A DNA stretch of 64,000 nucleotides. It comes from Phlebiopsis flavidoalba. Lineage: Eukaryota > Basidiomycota > Agaricomycetes > Polyporales > Phanerochaetaceae. Of this stretch, positions 51,882-64,000 are shown in pieces. Each line of letters starts with the position of its first letter. Within the stretch, counting starts at the first letter, position 1. The translations under genes were made by a program, and so were the position numbers. The notes beneath the pieces are model-generated. The model did no database searches and had not been told where the DNA came from. It was given only the letters and a program-made list of their open reading frames with translations. Where the stretch lies: the NCBI GenBank assembly GCA_035772785.1, contig JAOCPU010000017.1, positions 1 through 64,000 of the forward strand, read 5' to 3'.

Positions 51882-51952
51882 TGCCCCACTGGCTGGATTG
51901 AACACCGACCTCACCATTACAAGTGGCGCGCTCTACCACTGAGCTAAGCGGC
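51882..51952 (-). tRNA. tRNA-Thr (anticodon UGU)
   Basis: On the minus strand the gene starts GCCGCTTAGCTCAGTGGTAG (acceptor and D arm). The anticodon arm CCACTTGTAATGG follows with anticodon TGT, then a T loop TTCAATC, ending GTGGGGCA. Box A (TAGCTCAGTGG) and a box B-like GTTCAATCC are present. TTTT runs lie about 30 bases downstream, near 51845-51860, as expected for a Pol III terminator. The acceptor and T stems have mismatches, and the length is 71 rather than 72, so one or two base errors or a degenerate copy are likely. No CCA is encoded, as usual in eukaryotes. The gene lies about 115 bases upstream of the IML1 start on the opposite strand. Confidence 0.75.
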
Positions 51953-52068
51953 GTTGGCTGCGTAACAGTGATAGGCCGACATACAATCGCTACTCATGCC
52001 ACCACCTCAAGTCACACCTATACCCGCGTCTGCGATCGACTGAAGTATACTCCCTTCGGACATTGGCC

Positions 52069-55000
52069 ATGGCCGCTACACGCTCTGAATCGCAGCAACC
52101 GCCAGCATACGGCAGGAAAGCGGTCCAAACACGGTCACTTCTCTCCTCAAGCCCGGGGGACCCGTGTCAGCTCTGCCCCCTGTCCCGGCCCTGCCTCTTG
52201 CGGCCACCGGCGAGTCCAAGATCCTCACGACATGGGTGCACGACTCGAAGGATTTCCGCCTGCGTCATCCTCAACCAAGGACGTGGTGGCCGGGCGTGCA
52301 GGAGGGCGACCTGCTTGCAGCTCTGCGCGCCGGCCGGCGGACCACGGCTGGCGGGGCACCGCGTGCTCTTCCAGGGTGCCCAAGCCGGACGAGACCCTCA
52401 AGCACCAGTTGCAGTTGCAGGTACAGGTACCCGCGTCCCTGCCCGCGATGGTCTGGTGTGCGCTTGAACGGGCTGCGCGAGTCCTAGGTGTCTGTTCCGC
52501 GCCCGATGGCGGAGAAGCTCGGGCTGTGAGTAATAACGGCGATGTGCTCCTGACCAAGGGTACAATGCTTGCTCGCGCGCCCTGTTGCTCCTTCAGGCTG
52601 CTTCATGTACAAGCCAGGTCGACATAGGAGAAATGCTGTGCGGACTATGTCGAGTTGACGTTCCAGGACCAGTATCTGGGGCGCAATGAGATGTGGAGAA
52701 TGGTCCAGCATCTTGGTCGGGCAGTGCATCTATGTCGACGAAGAGATCTCCTTCATTGGGCTCGTGTCTGCAAGGGTGCACTCCGTCTACGTAGGAGGCC
52801 AAGAAGGTAAAAACGGTCTCTCTTATGTTGCGTGAATTCATGAACGCGGTTCCAGGTGTCCACAGCATACGTGACTAGCCGCACAAAGGTCGTGTATCGC
52901 TCCCCTTTCCACGCGTGCAACCATCTTTATCCAAAGTCTGTCGCGAACTCTGGGAGTTTGCCGGTGACGGCGAGCGATATAACGAGAAGGGTTGTCCACT
53001 CGTTCCTGCCCGCGCTCTTCACAAAATGGAGGGGGGGGCAAAGAGGGGCGAAGCCGGAAACGACGAACATCGTGACAATCGTTCTCATCTCACGCGTCTT
53101 CTACGACGAGAGACGAAATAGAATATGCCGACGGTCCCGTTGCGGCGCCGCGAACGGAGACCGACGGATCGGTGGTACGAAGGGACTTCTCTGTCAAAGT
53201 GATCAACGAGAGACCTCGAGGTGCTGTGGTAACGGGACTGGAAGCCCACGGCTGGCGAGCCTGATGGACTCTTGCTGGGCCTTCCCAAAGAGGACATAAA
53301 ATACTGCTCGCGCACACACGTACCGACCGCGCGAACACTTTCCACATTCGAAGACCGCTCCCAAGCTTCCACTCTCGCCGCCGCAGGAGTGCCAGGACCC
53401 CCCTGACGATACGAGCAACTGACAACGTCCGCGGGGGGCTGGTTCGTGCCATCTTTCCTACGCGCGAGCGACGGGGCCCCTGTCCTGGAGGCCCTCAACC
53501 TGTCGTTCAACCCCCTCGAGACGCACTACATCGACCGCTCACTCGCGCTCACCGGCTCCGCGGACTACTCATCATCACCCCGGGGACGGGCTACTTTCGC
53601 GTGAACAAGCAGCTCCTGCGACTGACGACGGACGCGTCTGCTCGACCAGGGCTTTGCGCTGGACCTGGTGTCCATGACTAAGCCGCCGCTACACCAAAAG
53701 TCCTATATTTGCGTTCAAAAGGGATGTGAACCCGAGCCGAACGGCGAACGGTATGGGCACCGGGTCGAGGACGCTGGACGCGCTGTGGTCTGCTGACGAA
53801 CAGAAGGGGGAGAGCGGCTCTGGGAGGGAAGATGGCTACGTTCTGGTGGGAGCCGTTTGGATGTCGATATCCTTTTTGGGATCGACAGATGGATTTGCCT
53901 TTTCCGCCTCCGGGTGGATAAGGTGAGCAACACTTCTACACGTAATACCGTTGCATATATATACTTATGAACGCCACAACAGGTTCGTCATGTGGCGCGC
54001 GCGCAAGATGCAACGAAATTGAGATGCGGGTCTCCTTGACCATGATTGTACTGTCAAGTATCGAGCCTATACCGTTCCTCCCCGATCCCGGCTGGTGACC
54101 CCAACGTGACACCATGCCAAAGTCGTTGTATGCAAGTATGAGCAGCATCAGCACCGACACGAGCAATGCACGGCCAGTTCCGGTCGCCTCACGCAGGCCG
54201 AGGCGGACAAGTTTGACAATGACGTCTTCTCGTTCTATCAGCTTCCGCCACGCTGTCTCTCAAACTCGCCTCCTCCGACTAACAGAAGCTCGATGGCGTC
54301 GTTCGCGTCGACGGCGTCATCCGCTTCGCTCAGAGCAGACACTGGTAGTGGAATCAAGCGTAACGACTTCTGTTCGCGGCGAAGCAAGTCGCTTTGCCAC
54401 TATACAAGAGAGCCCGTGGCGAGACCAGGTCGATCTACCACCCGTTGCCAGCAGTTCTCGGATAGACACTGATAGGGGAGAAACCGTCGGCTGTCCTCAG
54501 CCCCTCGGGCACCGGATCAACACCAACCCTCTGAGCTCCTCGCCATCGCAATCTTCCATTCTGTCCGCGCACCCCGGGCGCACCGTGCGCTCTACATCAT
54601 CTACTCTTTCCGCAAGCAACGACCAGTACAAAGGTGGGAAGCGCCAGGAGCGGAGGCTCCCGTCCTACACCACCAAAAGAACATTGCGTCCTCTTCACGG
54701 TTTACACCTTCTTGGTTCTGGAACACGTTCTCCCGGAGTGGTATCAGTCAGCCGGAGACGTCGACTGTGAGCGCAGCTGGCGGCGTTTCAACCCCTTCTA
54801 TGCCTCCCTGCGGAGAATTTCCCCCCCCCGCTTTCCGCTCAGCCAACTGCCTCGAGCTCGAAGGTAACTTTGCCAGGGAGGGGACGCGGGCTGTCTCAGT
54901 CAAGGACCCAAGCGCCGATCACGACCACCTCACAAAAGCGCAGACTGTAGCCCTTCCCCTGTCGCATAGGTCTCCCAAAAACCAGTAGCTATCATCAAGT

Positions 55001-57630
55001 CGGGTACTATCGGTCGCGCGTGGGAGCTGGGAGGTTAAGCGAGGAGGATGGTCTTATCACTCCTCATCGTGGCTCGCTTACGCGCAACTCCCCTCTGGCC
55101 AATACACCGCCTCGCGACTTTGAGTCTACTCTTGGTGGTATGAAACGGCGAAGCGGCACTCTATCGTCAATTTTGCCGCCTCTTGCTTCGTCGTCCTCGC
55201 CGATCATGACACGCACCAACCCCTCGAAGCCGGGTCCTCCATTGCCATCAACGAACCAAAGCGCGCTCTCGCGTCGGTGGGAGCACATGTTCCCGACGCC
55301 GCTCTCCAAGCACGACATCAAGTGGAAGTCGATGCTCACGCCGGGCTGCCTGCCGCTCACGTCCGAGTACTTTCCCCGCGCGAGCGAGCTCGAGCACGCG
55401 TACATCGTCTCGCCGTACGACTTTGTCGTCGAACCCGCCCGAGATGCGCTCCTTCCTCGTGCGCCCGCCCATGGTTGAACAGCAACAACCCCGACGTCGT
55501 CCGCCGCGCGTGGGCCCTCGCCGTCATGCGCGCTATGGTCGCACTCCGTCTCGCCCAGGGGTTCCAGTTTATCCTCCACCCCACTCCGCGTCCGGGAGAG
55601 ACCAACAAAGGGGTTGTACCATTGAGGCGGACGGCGTCCGCGTATGCGAGTGCCGAAGAGGATGGCCCTAAACACCACGGAGCGGCTGAGGGTGCTTTCG
55701 GAGCGCTAGCGACCCGATTTATTTGAGCATGAGCAACGAAATCCATAGGATCGCATATATTGGTGATACAATCCAGGTCCGACGGTATGTCAAGAGGGTG
55801 CCAAGGACGCTGCCATACGAGTATCAATGTTTGATCTGGCCGAAACTTGGAGTCGGGTATACGGAGCTGAGAACGTCGTTTGTTCCACATAGCCTGGAAA
55901 AATTACAGTTGGAATCGGTGCGCACATGTCATCCTTCTTGAGGTTATACTAAGGCTGATTAGGACCATCGTAGACTAGACATGCTAGCTTCGGGGTACGA
56001 AAATCAGTTCAACGATTCACTACGGTATTGGCGCACACGTTCGTCATCATCCCGACCGACGAACCGCCAATCACCAGTGTTGGTCCATTGGGCGAGAAGC
56101 TCAATGACGAAGAAGTCCGGCTTCTAGGTTATGGACAAGCTTGCCGAGCTGTTCTCCAAAGTGCGCTGGCTACCAGCCGACGAAACGAGGGGAAGCAGCC
56201 AATCCTCCTGTGCGATTCCTACCGACGGATCTGGGCCCAACGCAGTGTGTGCAAGATGATACACTGATGGCGCAGGCTAGACGACATTCACGCTGCAGGA
56301 CCGCTGAGGAAGAAGGATGAAGAGCGAGAAGGACATCACGGACACGTCTTGCAGACAATTGCGAAGGCGATGCGTGACGAGGATGGTAGTACCACAATGT
56401 AAGGACAGGAAGTGGCATGGGAAGACGTATCCGAGCTCCTTTACGGGCGCCGATCTTGTGTCCTGGCTCGACCGCGAGTTTTAGGGATGTACCGACTCGT
56501 GAACAAGCTACAGAGTAGGGGCGCGAAGCTGCAAGAACAAGGACTGTTTGACCATTGTCGTGGAGCACATGGCTTCCTTGATGGGTGAGCATAAATGCAG
56601 TATAGGCTACAGATATTTACTGACAGCACTGCTAGACATTACTTCTATGCACTGCGTGGCGAGTATCTGGTACCAATGACGCCTCGTGGTGGCTGGTTCG
56701 GGCGGTCGGTTTTTTTTCTCTAAACTCGTTCCGGTGGACGAGGCCCATTCGCGGTCGGGGAGTCAATCATAGTAAATCCTTTGCCAAGAGGGCAAGGCGA
56801 AAGTTGATTTTGAGTCAGTCTATGGTGATTGATGTAGATCCGAATAAAGTACGCCTCCTACCTTTCGAGCTGAATTCAATAATCGACCTTTATCTCTCTC
56901 ACAGAAAAGCGACCAGGCTGAAAGCGTTGTGTTGCACCACGACATCATCCACCACCCCCTTTTTCACTTCTCCTCCTCCCTGTCCCCTTTACTTCCCTCA
57001 TTTCCTTGCCCTCCACCGCTTCCGACTTTGAGCTTCAAATGGCATACGGCAAGCCACGGCCAGATGCATTGATTGGCACATTCTTCGACAAATAGGAGTA
57101 GAACAATCGAAAACGATATGGTCTGAGGCTCCGTCGAAGCATACGTCAGCTCAGGTCAGCGACATCCGTGACCGTAATCCGTCCGTTCCAATCCTGCTTC
57201 CACTCTTCCCCTCTCGTACTTGCACCTCCACATCCGTCCCCGCGACCTCGAGCGTCGAGATGCCCCCGAAGGCAGCGCGAGACCTAGCCTTGCATTATTT
57301 CGACATGCGCGCTCGTTGAAGAATGATGGGCTGTTCGTCCTGGACATCGAAGGCTAGCTGCGGCTACCCCGATAACGTCAGCGACGTCGTGTAGTCCTAC
57401 CGAGAGATTGCACCTGTCCAATACTCGCAATGGCGTACATCCGCTTCGCCGGTCTCGCCTTCTTTGCAGGTGCTTGGCGGGACGGACGGGTTCCTGTTCC
57501 TTACCATCGGCTCATTGCCCCGGGCAAAATTGGTGGCCGGGGCCATGAAGAACAGCAGAGGCCCGGTTGCACGCTGCAGAGAAGCTACGGGCAGGGACTA
57601 CTGCCGAAGCTGGTCTCTGACGAGCCATGA
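52069..57630 (+). CDS. IML1: Iml1/DEPDC5, GATOR1 (SEACIT) subunit controlling TORC1
   Basis: Iml1 acts with Npr2 and Npr3 as a GTPase-activating complex for Rag/Gtr GTPases at the vacuole, turning TORC1 off when amino acids are scarce. The start MAATRSESQQPPAYGRKAVQ at 52069 precedes a domain with GESKILTTWVHDSKD. A von Willebrand-like region follows, with RVVHSFLPALFTKW (52985-53025) and FNPLETHYIDRSLALTGSA (about 53495-53555). Next comes the conserved FWDRQMDLPFP at 53865-53905, then KHDIKWKSMLTPGCLPLTSE (55311-55370) and YEYQCLIWPKLGVGYTELR (55818-55873). A DEP domain lies at about 56340-56720 (WGAKLQEQGLFDH in a frameshifted frame, YALRGEYLVPMTPRGGWF). The C-terminal domain ends around 57400-57630, with LGGTDGFLFLTNRLIAPGK-like residues. 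Length is near the 1,500-1,600 residues of fungal Iml1. Many indels occur, and the exact stop is uncertain. Confidence 0.87.
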
Positions 57631-58003
57631 TTTGGCTTGATATTCTACGGCGAAGAGCTAGCACAATTGGATGAGCGTGAAGCAAATTGACGATCCGCCG
57701 CCAGCACCTGACAATCTGATGTCTCTTTCGTGTTAATTTGGCTCAGATCAGAATCTCTTTTTATGTTTAGTCATCCGAATCTCGACGCCGACCCCGTCTC
57801 TGTAGTTGTACATGCCGCGTGTAATAAATTTTTTTTCCGATGGTGATGTTATACACAAAGTCGTCGCACCAAACTCAGGTCTTCCACGCCGAAAGGAGGC
57901 TTGAGGGCACGTTGCGATGATGCTTCCGGCCACCGCGACGTGAAAGACGTCCCACTGGGGACCAACGGGCGAAGTGAGCCCTTAGTCGGGAAGCAGTACT
58001 CAA
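57631..58003. other. Convergent intergenic spacer, IML1/DUR3
   Basis: About 370 bases between converging genes, carrying both 3' ends. Nothing else was seen. Confidence 0.45.
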
Positions 58004-61000
58004 TTACGCGTTGACCCTCATACCACCTTGACCATCCCCCGAGTTGATGATTGCAAGCTCGCGCCTGCTCTCCCATAGCGGGTACAGATAGATTGGACCG
58101 GAGAACGCGGACATGAATTCGTACAGATCCATGACCAATGAAGACCAAAGGCCTCGAGCCCACGCTTGCAAAGACAGTAGCACGCGAAGAACAAGTGGAA
58201 GTGGGATAGCCCTGAGGAGCATGAATGACAAGCTGGAGAATCGATGACGTCTACAGTAGGAATGGACCACCAACCCGCACACAAGAGGAAGGAGACTCAC
58301 AAGGATAATTGTGTGAAGACCATGCGGCAAATCTGAAAGCCTTCTGCAGCCCCTCGGGTTCGAGCTCGTCAATCTTCCTCCTCGAGGCAGGACGGAAATA
58401 ACCTCTGCAGACAGCGTAAGTCGCGCTTCTCGTCCATCTCTACCGACGCGGGCTTGGGACTGTCCTCTTCCTGTGGGGGCGCTGGGCTTGCATGGACTAT
58501 GGCGCGTTGATTGCCCGGGTGATATCGAAGTCGAAGTTATCGGGCCACTTGTGCGAGAGGATATCAGGAAGGTGAAAGTGGAATACGCAAAAGCTGGGAC
58601 TGACGAAAGTAGGACGAAAACGCAAGCTATGATGCCGCCCCACGCCGATGGAGGCCAGGTTACCGGCGAGCATCTCCTCATCGCCTCCCGTAGTCTATGG
58701 AATAAAGATGTCAAAACGCGAAAAATGGACGACAGTTTTTCAAGACGTACGCGTGACGTGAGGACCCCTCCGTTCAGGCTCGACGTGGTGGTGACCAGCC
58801 ACCGCGATCACTCCGGCGCACAGAATCCAGCGATGCCACCACCAATGCAACCCCACTTGTTCGCCTTCTTCCAGCTGATGCAAAATAGCGACCCCCCCGG
58901 GTACGACAGCGGAGCCGAGGATGACTCCCAAAAATTTCCTACCATAGCCGTCAGTCTACTGTCAAACAAGAAACCACCAGAGTGCAACGCACGTAGAGCC
59001 ATCCCATGGAGATGCCAATGTAGCAAGAGATGAGGCGAGAAGACCCATGACGACGGCGAACAACGCGACCTAGGCGCATATAAGCAATTCGTAATATGAT
59101 CTATGTCTGGAGTTCTCACCATGGCATGGGAGACCATTAAGGATTTGGGCTCTCCGTGGCGTCTGAGGGTTGAAATAGTTTTTCGCGTTTTTCTGCAAAG
59201 ACCTGAGTGACTTCATGATTTCATAGGCAGGACATTCACAAAAACCTTGTAGACATCGAATGTGAGGATCTGCTGCTCACAAGCAATGAGCTCTGCACTT
59301 GTCGCACTCGTTACCGCCAAGGAAAAGAGCACGACCAGAAGCGCAGCGGCTCCTCCCTTGCCGAGCAAAAGCGGCCGCAGCGGCGGAAGCTGGTAGACCG
59401 GCTGAAACGTCTGCTGGCCCCTCTCAGCGTCCGCATCGGAGCAGGGTCGTTACGGAGAGCGACAGCGGAAAGTCCTAGAGTGGTGGAGAACATGAAAGGG
59501 ATCGCGAACCTATTCTTCGTGAGATGATAGTCCGGGGCGGTTGCCCAGTGAATCCATGACCCTTACCATGCGAGGCCACCAAGCAGGTACGCTTTCACAC
59601 AGGAGGCTGGACGGCTCGCAATAGCGCGTTGCCAATACTGTGATGCGCATCAGGCACTAGGCTCGCACCCCATAGGGACTCGCACTTACGCTTGGTCTTG
59701 GAAGACTGTGGCAAAGATTTCCGATAACGTTAATGACGCCAAAAATGAGGCCATTCTTGGAGCGGTATGGTAAGGTAGGATCCATGAGCGTTGCAGGACA
59801 CAGGTGTTTCGGTGGCGACGGAGGCAAGAAGGTCGTGCATCGCGGAGATGGAGCCAATCTTGGGCGACGTAGCGTACACCGTGAAGATGAACACAAAGAT
59901 GATGAAAACAGGACAGTGGTGTGTGTGCTGTGAATATAACAGTTATTGAGATCAAGCAGGAGTAGAAACGGGACACATACTAGTCGCACAACAGAGTTGC
60001 ACGCATACCACCGACAACGACGTAGATTGCAACACCCAAGGGAATCAAGAAGCACGCCTGACAGACAAAGTGAGACAGAATTCTTCACAGTGGCCTCGGG
60101 ATTATGACCTACAGCAAGGTGGTGTTCATTCCTGTCAAGCTCGTGACGGTCGCAGAACCTGCCACCGAGAATCAGCATCGACGAGGACGATGATGTTCGT
60201 AGCCAGACTAGAAATAAGCGTAAGCCATGAACTTATAAGTCTCGAACAAAATCCAGCGATAGTTCGAACCCCGAAAACTGAACACAAATGAGCGCCACAC
60301 AATGTGAGGCGACAGTGCCCTGAAACGAGCGGCCACAATTTCAAGCCAGGTGTGTGCACGGGGTGCATTCATTTTGAGCTTCGCTGCGAGCTAGTGATTG
60401 AAGCTTTGTTAGTGTCGTCGCTGACACGAGGCATCTGTCCCATAACCTGAGCGAACAGGAGAACTTGCACGGTGGCTCCCGCACCGTACCACCAAGGGGC
60501 GCCCGGATATCGCGCACCATCTGTGAACTTGTACGCATTACGGCACTCGATTGTAGCTATATTACACGCATCAAAGTCAGTGGTGGGGTAGCCGGAATAT
60601 AGATGAACACAGACTAATGTCGCCGCCCATGTCCATGCAGACACGATTCCGACGCAATCAGGTCCCGGCTTCACGCTTCGGGAAGTCCGCTGTTAAACTC
60701 TTCCGAGTTATGCTATATGGAGAGAAACCGGTGTGCAGAGCGTGCTTGGACTGCGGTAAGAACGATCATAGCAAGGCACTGAAGAAAAAGGCCAATGCCT
60801 GTGCCGACGGCCTCAAGTGCTGCTTAAACTATGCATAACAGTAGCTACACATCCGCACCGACGACTAGTAAATTCTGGGTCAGTAAGTCGGCCGTATAAT
60901 GAAATCAAGTCTCTCACCGACTCCATATCCAGCGCCTTGAGGCAGCACTGGCGCGTTAGGGTCTGTGGACCTGGCCGGTGGATCGTCACGAAGTAGCAAT

Positions 61001-61064
61001 CTGGGAAGAGGAAGCAGCAGGCTTTGGGGAGGCAAAAGGACCGTGCTCCTCCGATGAAGAACAT
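58004..61064 (-). CDS. DUR3: Urea/polyamine transporter Dur3 (solute:sodium symporter family)
   Basis: Dur3 is the plasma-membrane proton-coupled urea importer of fungi, with about 14-15 membrane helices. The likely start is at 61064 (a frameshifted Ser/Glu-rich leader), then DPNAPVLPQGAGYGV at about 60915-60960 and VGTGIGLFF, the first helix. Next come NSEEFN, then GIVSAWTWAATL at about 60615-60655 and PWWYGAGATVQVLLFAQ at 60435-60495. After the helix TNIIV come SKNGLIFGVINVIGN (59710-59760) and a fragment equivalent to FQDQAYWQRAI. The tail region reads ANKWGCIGGGIAGFCA (58815-58865). The C-terminal motif is YPLWESRRELAIINSG (58045-58095), with a stop at 58018 or 58004 depending on an indel. 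Introns are numerous. Divergent from the amidotransferase gene; GATA-type sites lie between them. Confidence 0.85.
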
Positions 61065-61889
61065 GCTCTAAAGCAATTTATACGGGTTTGCTTGGGGGAG
61101 TCATGAACCTTTCTGAGTGGAACGTGCTATGTGCAATGATTCTGTATCCACTATTCACATTGCGCCTGCTTATCTTTGTCGAGTGACGTACCGGGCGAAC
61201 CAATCCCGTGAGACGACCGGTAATCACGCGTGCGATAAGCAGCTCTCATATACTCCGAAGCGCCACCGTGCCTGCTATATCGTTGTGTTTTAGAGACCAG
61301 AAGCAGACAAAAATGTGAGCCACAAGCATCGGGTTGGGTCGAGGCAAAAACGGACGACTTGACGTCGGGACTAGACAGACTGCAGAAACGCGTCAACGTA
61401 AAGTTTGAATAACAGAGCGCTATCGAATTGCCCCAAGCCATGGCTTCAACGTAAGTAAAAGGTTATAATAGATGTTCTACCCAAGATTTAGTGGAATTGA
61501 GACTCGGCATGCTGGCCAATGAATCGCGCAATACTTACAATGAAAAGATAGTCACTGCAGAGTGAAACGCCACACAGTATCGTGTTCGCACTGCTTTGTG
61601 CATTGCTTGTCGACAACGTGTGTAAGCTATTTGCAAGACGGTGGAAACTGGAAGTCGGAACACAACGGGGCAGTACATATAACCAAGGACCAAACTCCAG
61701 TGTCTCTGATCCCCTCGTCGCATCCCGACTCGGCCGGTCCCGACATTCGGCGCATCAGACATCAGCGATCAGATCGATCATAGAATGTGGCGACAGGGAA
61801 TCGTAGATAAGATTAGACAATGACTCGAACTTCACCTTCATCAGCACACATCCATTTACTACGCATCGCTCACCATCACCATAGCTAAC
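61065..61889. promoter_or_regulatory. Divergent promoter region of DUR3 and the amidotransferase, with three GATAAG sites
   Basis: No coding sequence was recognised in this 825-base gap. GATAAG, the core of fungal GATA nitrogen regulators (AreA/Nit2), occurs at 61234-61239 and 61806-61811 on the plus strand and at 61169-61174 on the minus strand. Fungal urea permease genes are known to be under nitrogen control, so this is a reasonable regulatory region. The hexamer is short, and roughly 0.4 occurrences would be expected by chance over both strands. Confidence 0.4.
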
Positions 61890-62826
61890 ATGTCTACAAC
61901 TGTGCGCATTGCCCTGTTTCTGTGCGATACCCCGCTCCATCTGTGGTAGAAGCCGATGGGGACATATATCCGCATTTTCAACGAGTTTGTCCGCAAATCA
62001 AAGACAAGCGACGATGTAACATACATCATGGACCTTACGACGTTCGCAGCAAGATGGAGTATCCGGAAAACATCGACGAGTACGATGCTATCTTGTTGAC
62101 AGGATCAGGTCAGCAGATCACCCCGTGCTCGAATGACCTTTCCATACTAAGCTCAGCGTATCAGCTGCTTCGGCTTATGAGAACTTCGAATGGATAAACC
62201 GGTTGGTTGCTTATACGGCCTCTATCATAGAGACAAAGCCCCAAATAAAAATAATAGGTATGTTCATCTCTGAACGATTTTTCGCTTACGCTCACCCCTG
62301 AGTAGGAATCTGTTTTGGTCACCAGATCGTCTCTCGGGCACTCGGGAAGGGACTGCGTTCCCAACGGTGGTCGATGGGAGGTCGGAATCACTCCGTTGAG
62401 CTTACTGACACAGGAAAGAGGATTTTCGGCACAGATCACTGGTAAGTCGTAATTTATGCACAGACACTCAGTTTGTCACCGATCGCGCACAGAATATTCA
62501 ACAAATGCATCGAGACCACGTACCAGAGGTTCCGGCTGGGTGTGAGCTTTTGGCGAAAACCGATATCACGCCTAATCATGGGCTTCATCCGCTATGACCC
62601 CTCGACATCCGAGAAGAACATCAGCAATATCCAAGTATTTTGCGTGCAAGGCCACCCAGAATTCACAGAGAGCATCGTCGAAGGAATTGTCAAGCTACGG
62701 GAGGAGGTCATGGGACCTGATATCGTCTCCCTCTCTAGAGAGCGGGCCAAGTGGAGGAACGATGGCATCGACGTGATAGGCAAGGTTGTATGGGAGATAC
62801 TTCTTGGGGGGAAAGCAAAGGAGTAG
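61890..62826 (+). CDS. Class I glutamine amidotransferase-like protein (GMP synthase-like domain)
   Basis: This is a stand-alone type 1 glutamine amidotransferase domain protein. The ATG at 61890 gives MSTTVRIALFLCDTPL, the first beta strand. A second exon contains MEYPENIDEYDAILLTGS (about 62053-62108). The nucleophile elbow GICFGHQIVSRALG has the catalytic Cys codon at 62311-62313. The C-terminal FCVQGHPEFTESIVEGIVK supplies the His (62653-62655) and Glu (62659-62661) of the Cys-His-Glu triad. The end IGKVVWEILLGGKAKE reaches a stop at 62824-62826. At about 250 residues it fits the fungal family often annotated as a GMP synthase-like or class I GATase-like protein. It has no synthetase partner domain, so its acceptor substrate is unknown. 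Introns are near 62110-62165, 62260-62305 and 62440-62490. A frame change is needed in the first exon. Confidence 0.82.
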
Positions 62827-63055
62827 TAGGACATTTGCGAGCCCGTGATGGCACTCTGATTTAACTTCGTTTTCTTCCCTATTTACCACGGAATCTTGTC
62901 ATCGTGAGATGGCACCACGGATTACTTTCCATCCTGTATTATATGCAGTTGTACATGTGTCCGAATTCACTTTCCTGTCCGAATGAGCAGCCAAGCGACG
63001 GTAGCTGTAAGTGTTTCGCGCCTTCTACGCGTTCTGAATGTTTGAACCATGACAT

Positions 63056-64000
<945 letters not shown>

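Noticed and set aside
51655..51939. Minus-strand frame of 94 codons
   Set aside because: It overlaps the tRNA-Thr gene and its T-rich downstream region.

Overview
The window looks like a piece of a filamentous basidiomycete nuclear genome, most likely an Agaricomycete. The conserved genes are cut by many 50-60 base GT..AG introns. They are typical fungal genes: Fox2, Dbp6, Vcx1/CAX, Iml1, Dur3, Atg12. Two membrane families that are abundant in mushrooms and their relatives (DUF6534 and DUF6533) also appear. Nothing prokaryotic, viral or CRISPR-like was seen.

Layout. 0.2-2.9 kb: a Ca2+/H+ exchanger (+). 3.2-7.5 kb: peroxisomal multifunctional beta-oxidation enzyme Fox2 (-), ending in a PTS1-type AKL. 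8.3-10.9 kb: DEAD-box helicase Dbp6/DDX51 (-). 10.9-19.3 kb: gene-poor, with a candidate mobile element bounded by 28-base perfect inverted repeats at 15.80 and 19.14 kb. 19.3-22.5 kb: a SAM methyltransferase (-) and a divergent wax-synthase-like MBOAT enzyme (+). 22.7-25.9 kb: a DUF6534 membrane protein and unrecognised coding pieces (-). 26.1-28.5 kb: a secreted six-hairpin-type glycosidase (-). 29.6-30.9 kb: a DUF6533 membrane protein (-). 31.9-32.7 kb: autophagy modifier ATG12 (+). 32.9-34.1 kb: an unrecognised coding region (-). 34.5-51.8 kb: no recognisable gene, with GC-rich islands, strand-asymmetric base composition and a 48-base poly-G tract. 51.9 kb: tRNA-Thr(UGU) (-). 52.1-57.6 kb: IML1, the GATOR1/SEACIT subunit (+). 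58.0-61.1 kb: urea transporter DUR3 (-). 61.9-62.8 kb: class I glutamine amidotransferase (+). 63.1-64 kb: the 3' part of an Old Yellow Enzyme (-), running off the end.

Functional themes are ordinary housekeeping and nutrient handling. They cover peroxisomal fatty-acid oxidation, ribosome assembly, Ca2+ storage, autophagy (ATG12), amino-acid sensing upstream of TORC1 (IML1) and urea uptake (DUR3). No operon-like or clearly novel multi-gene system is evident.

The strongest global oddity is that nearly every conserved gene is broken by single-base insertions or deletions at otherwise perfectly conserved places. Because this affects unrelated essential genes alike, base-level errors in the sequence are the simplest explanation. 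Gene boundaries below therefore join several reading frames and introns, and exon edges are approximate unless stated. Identifications rest on family knowledge recalled without any database search.
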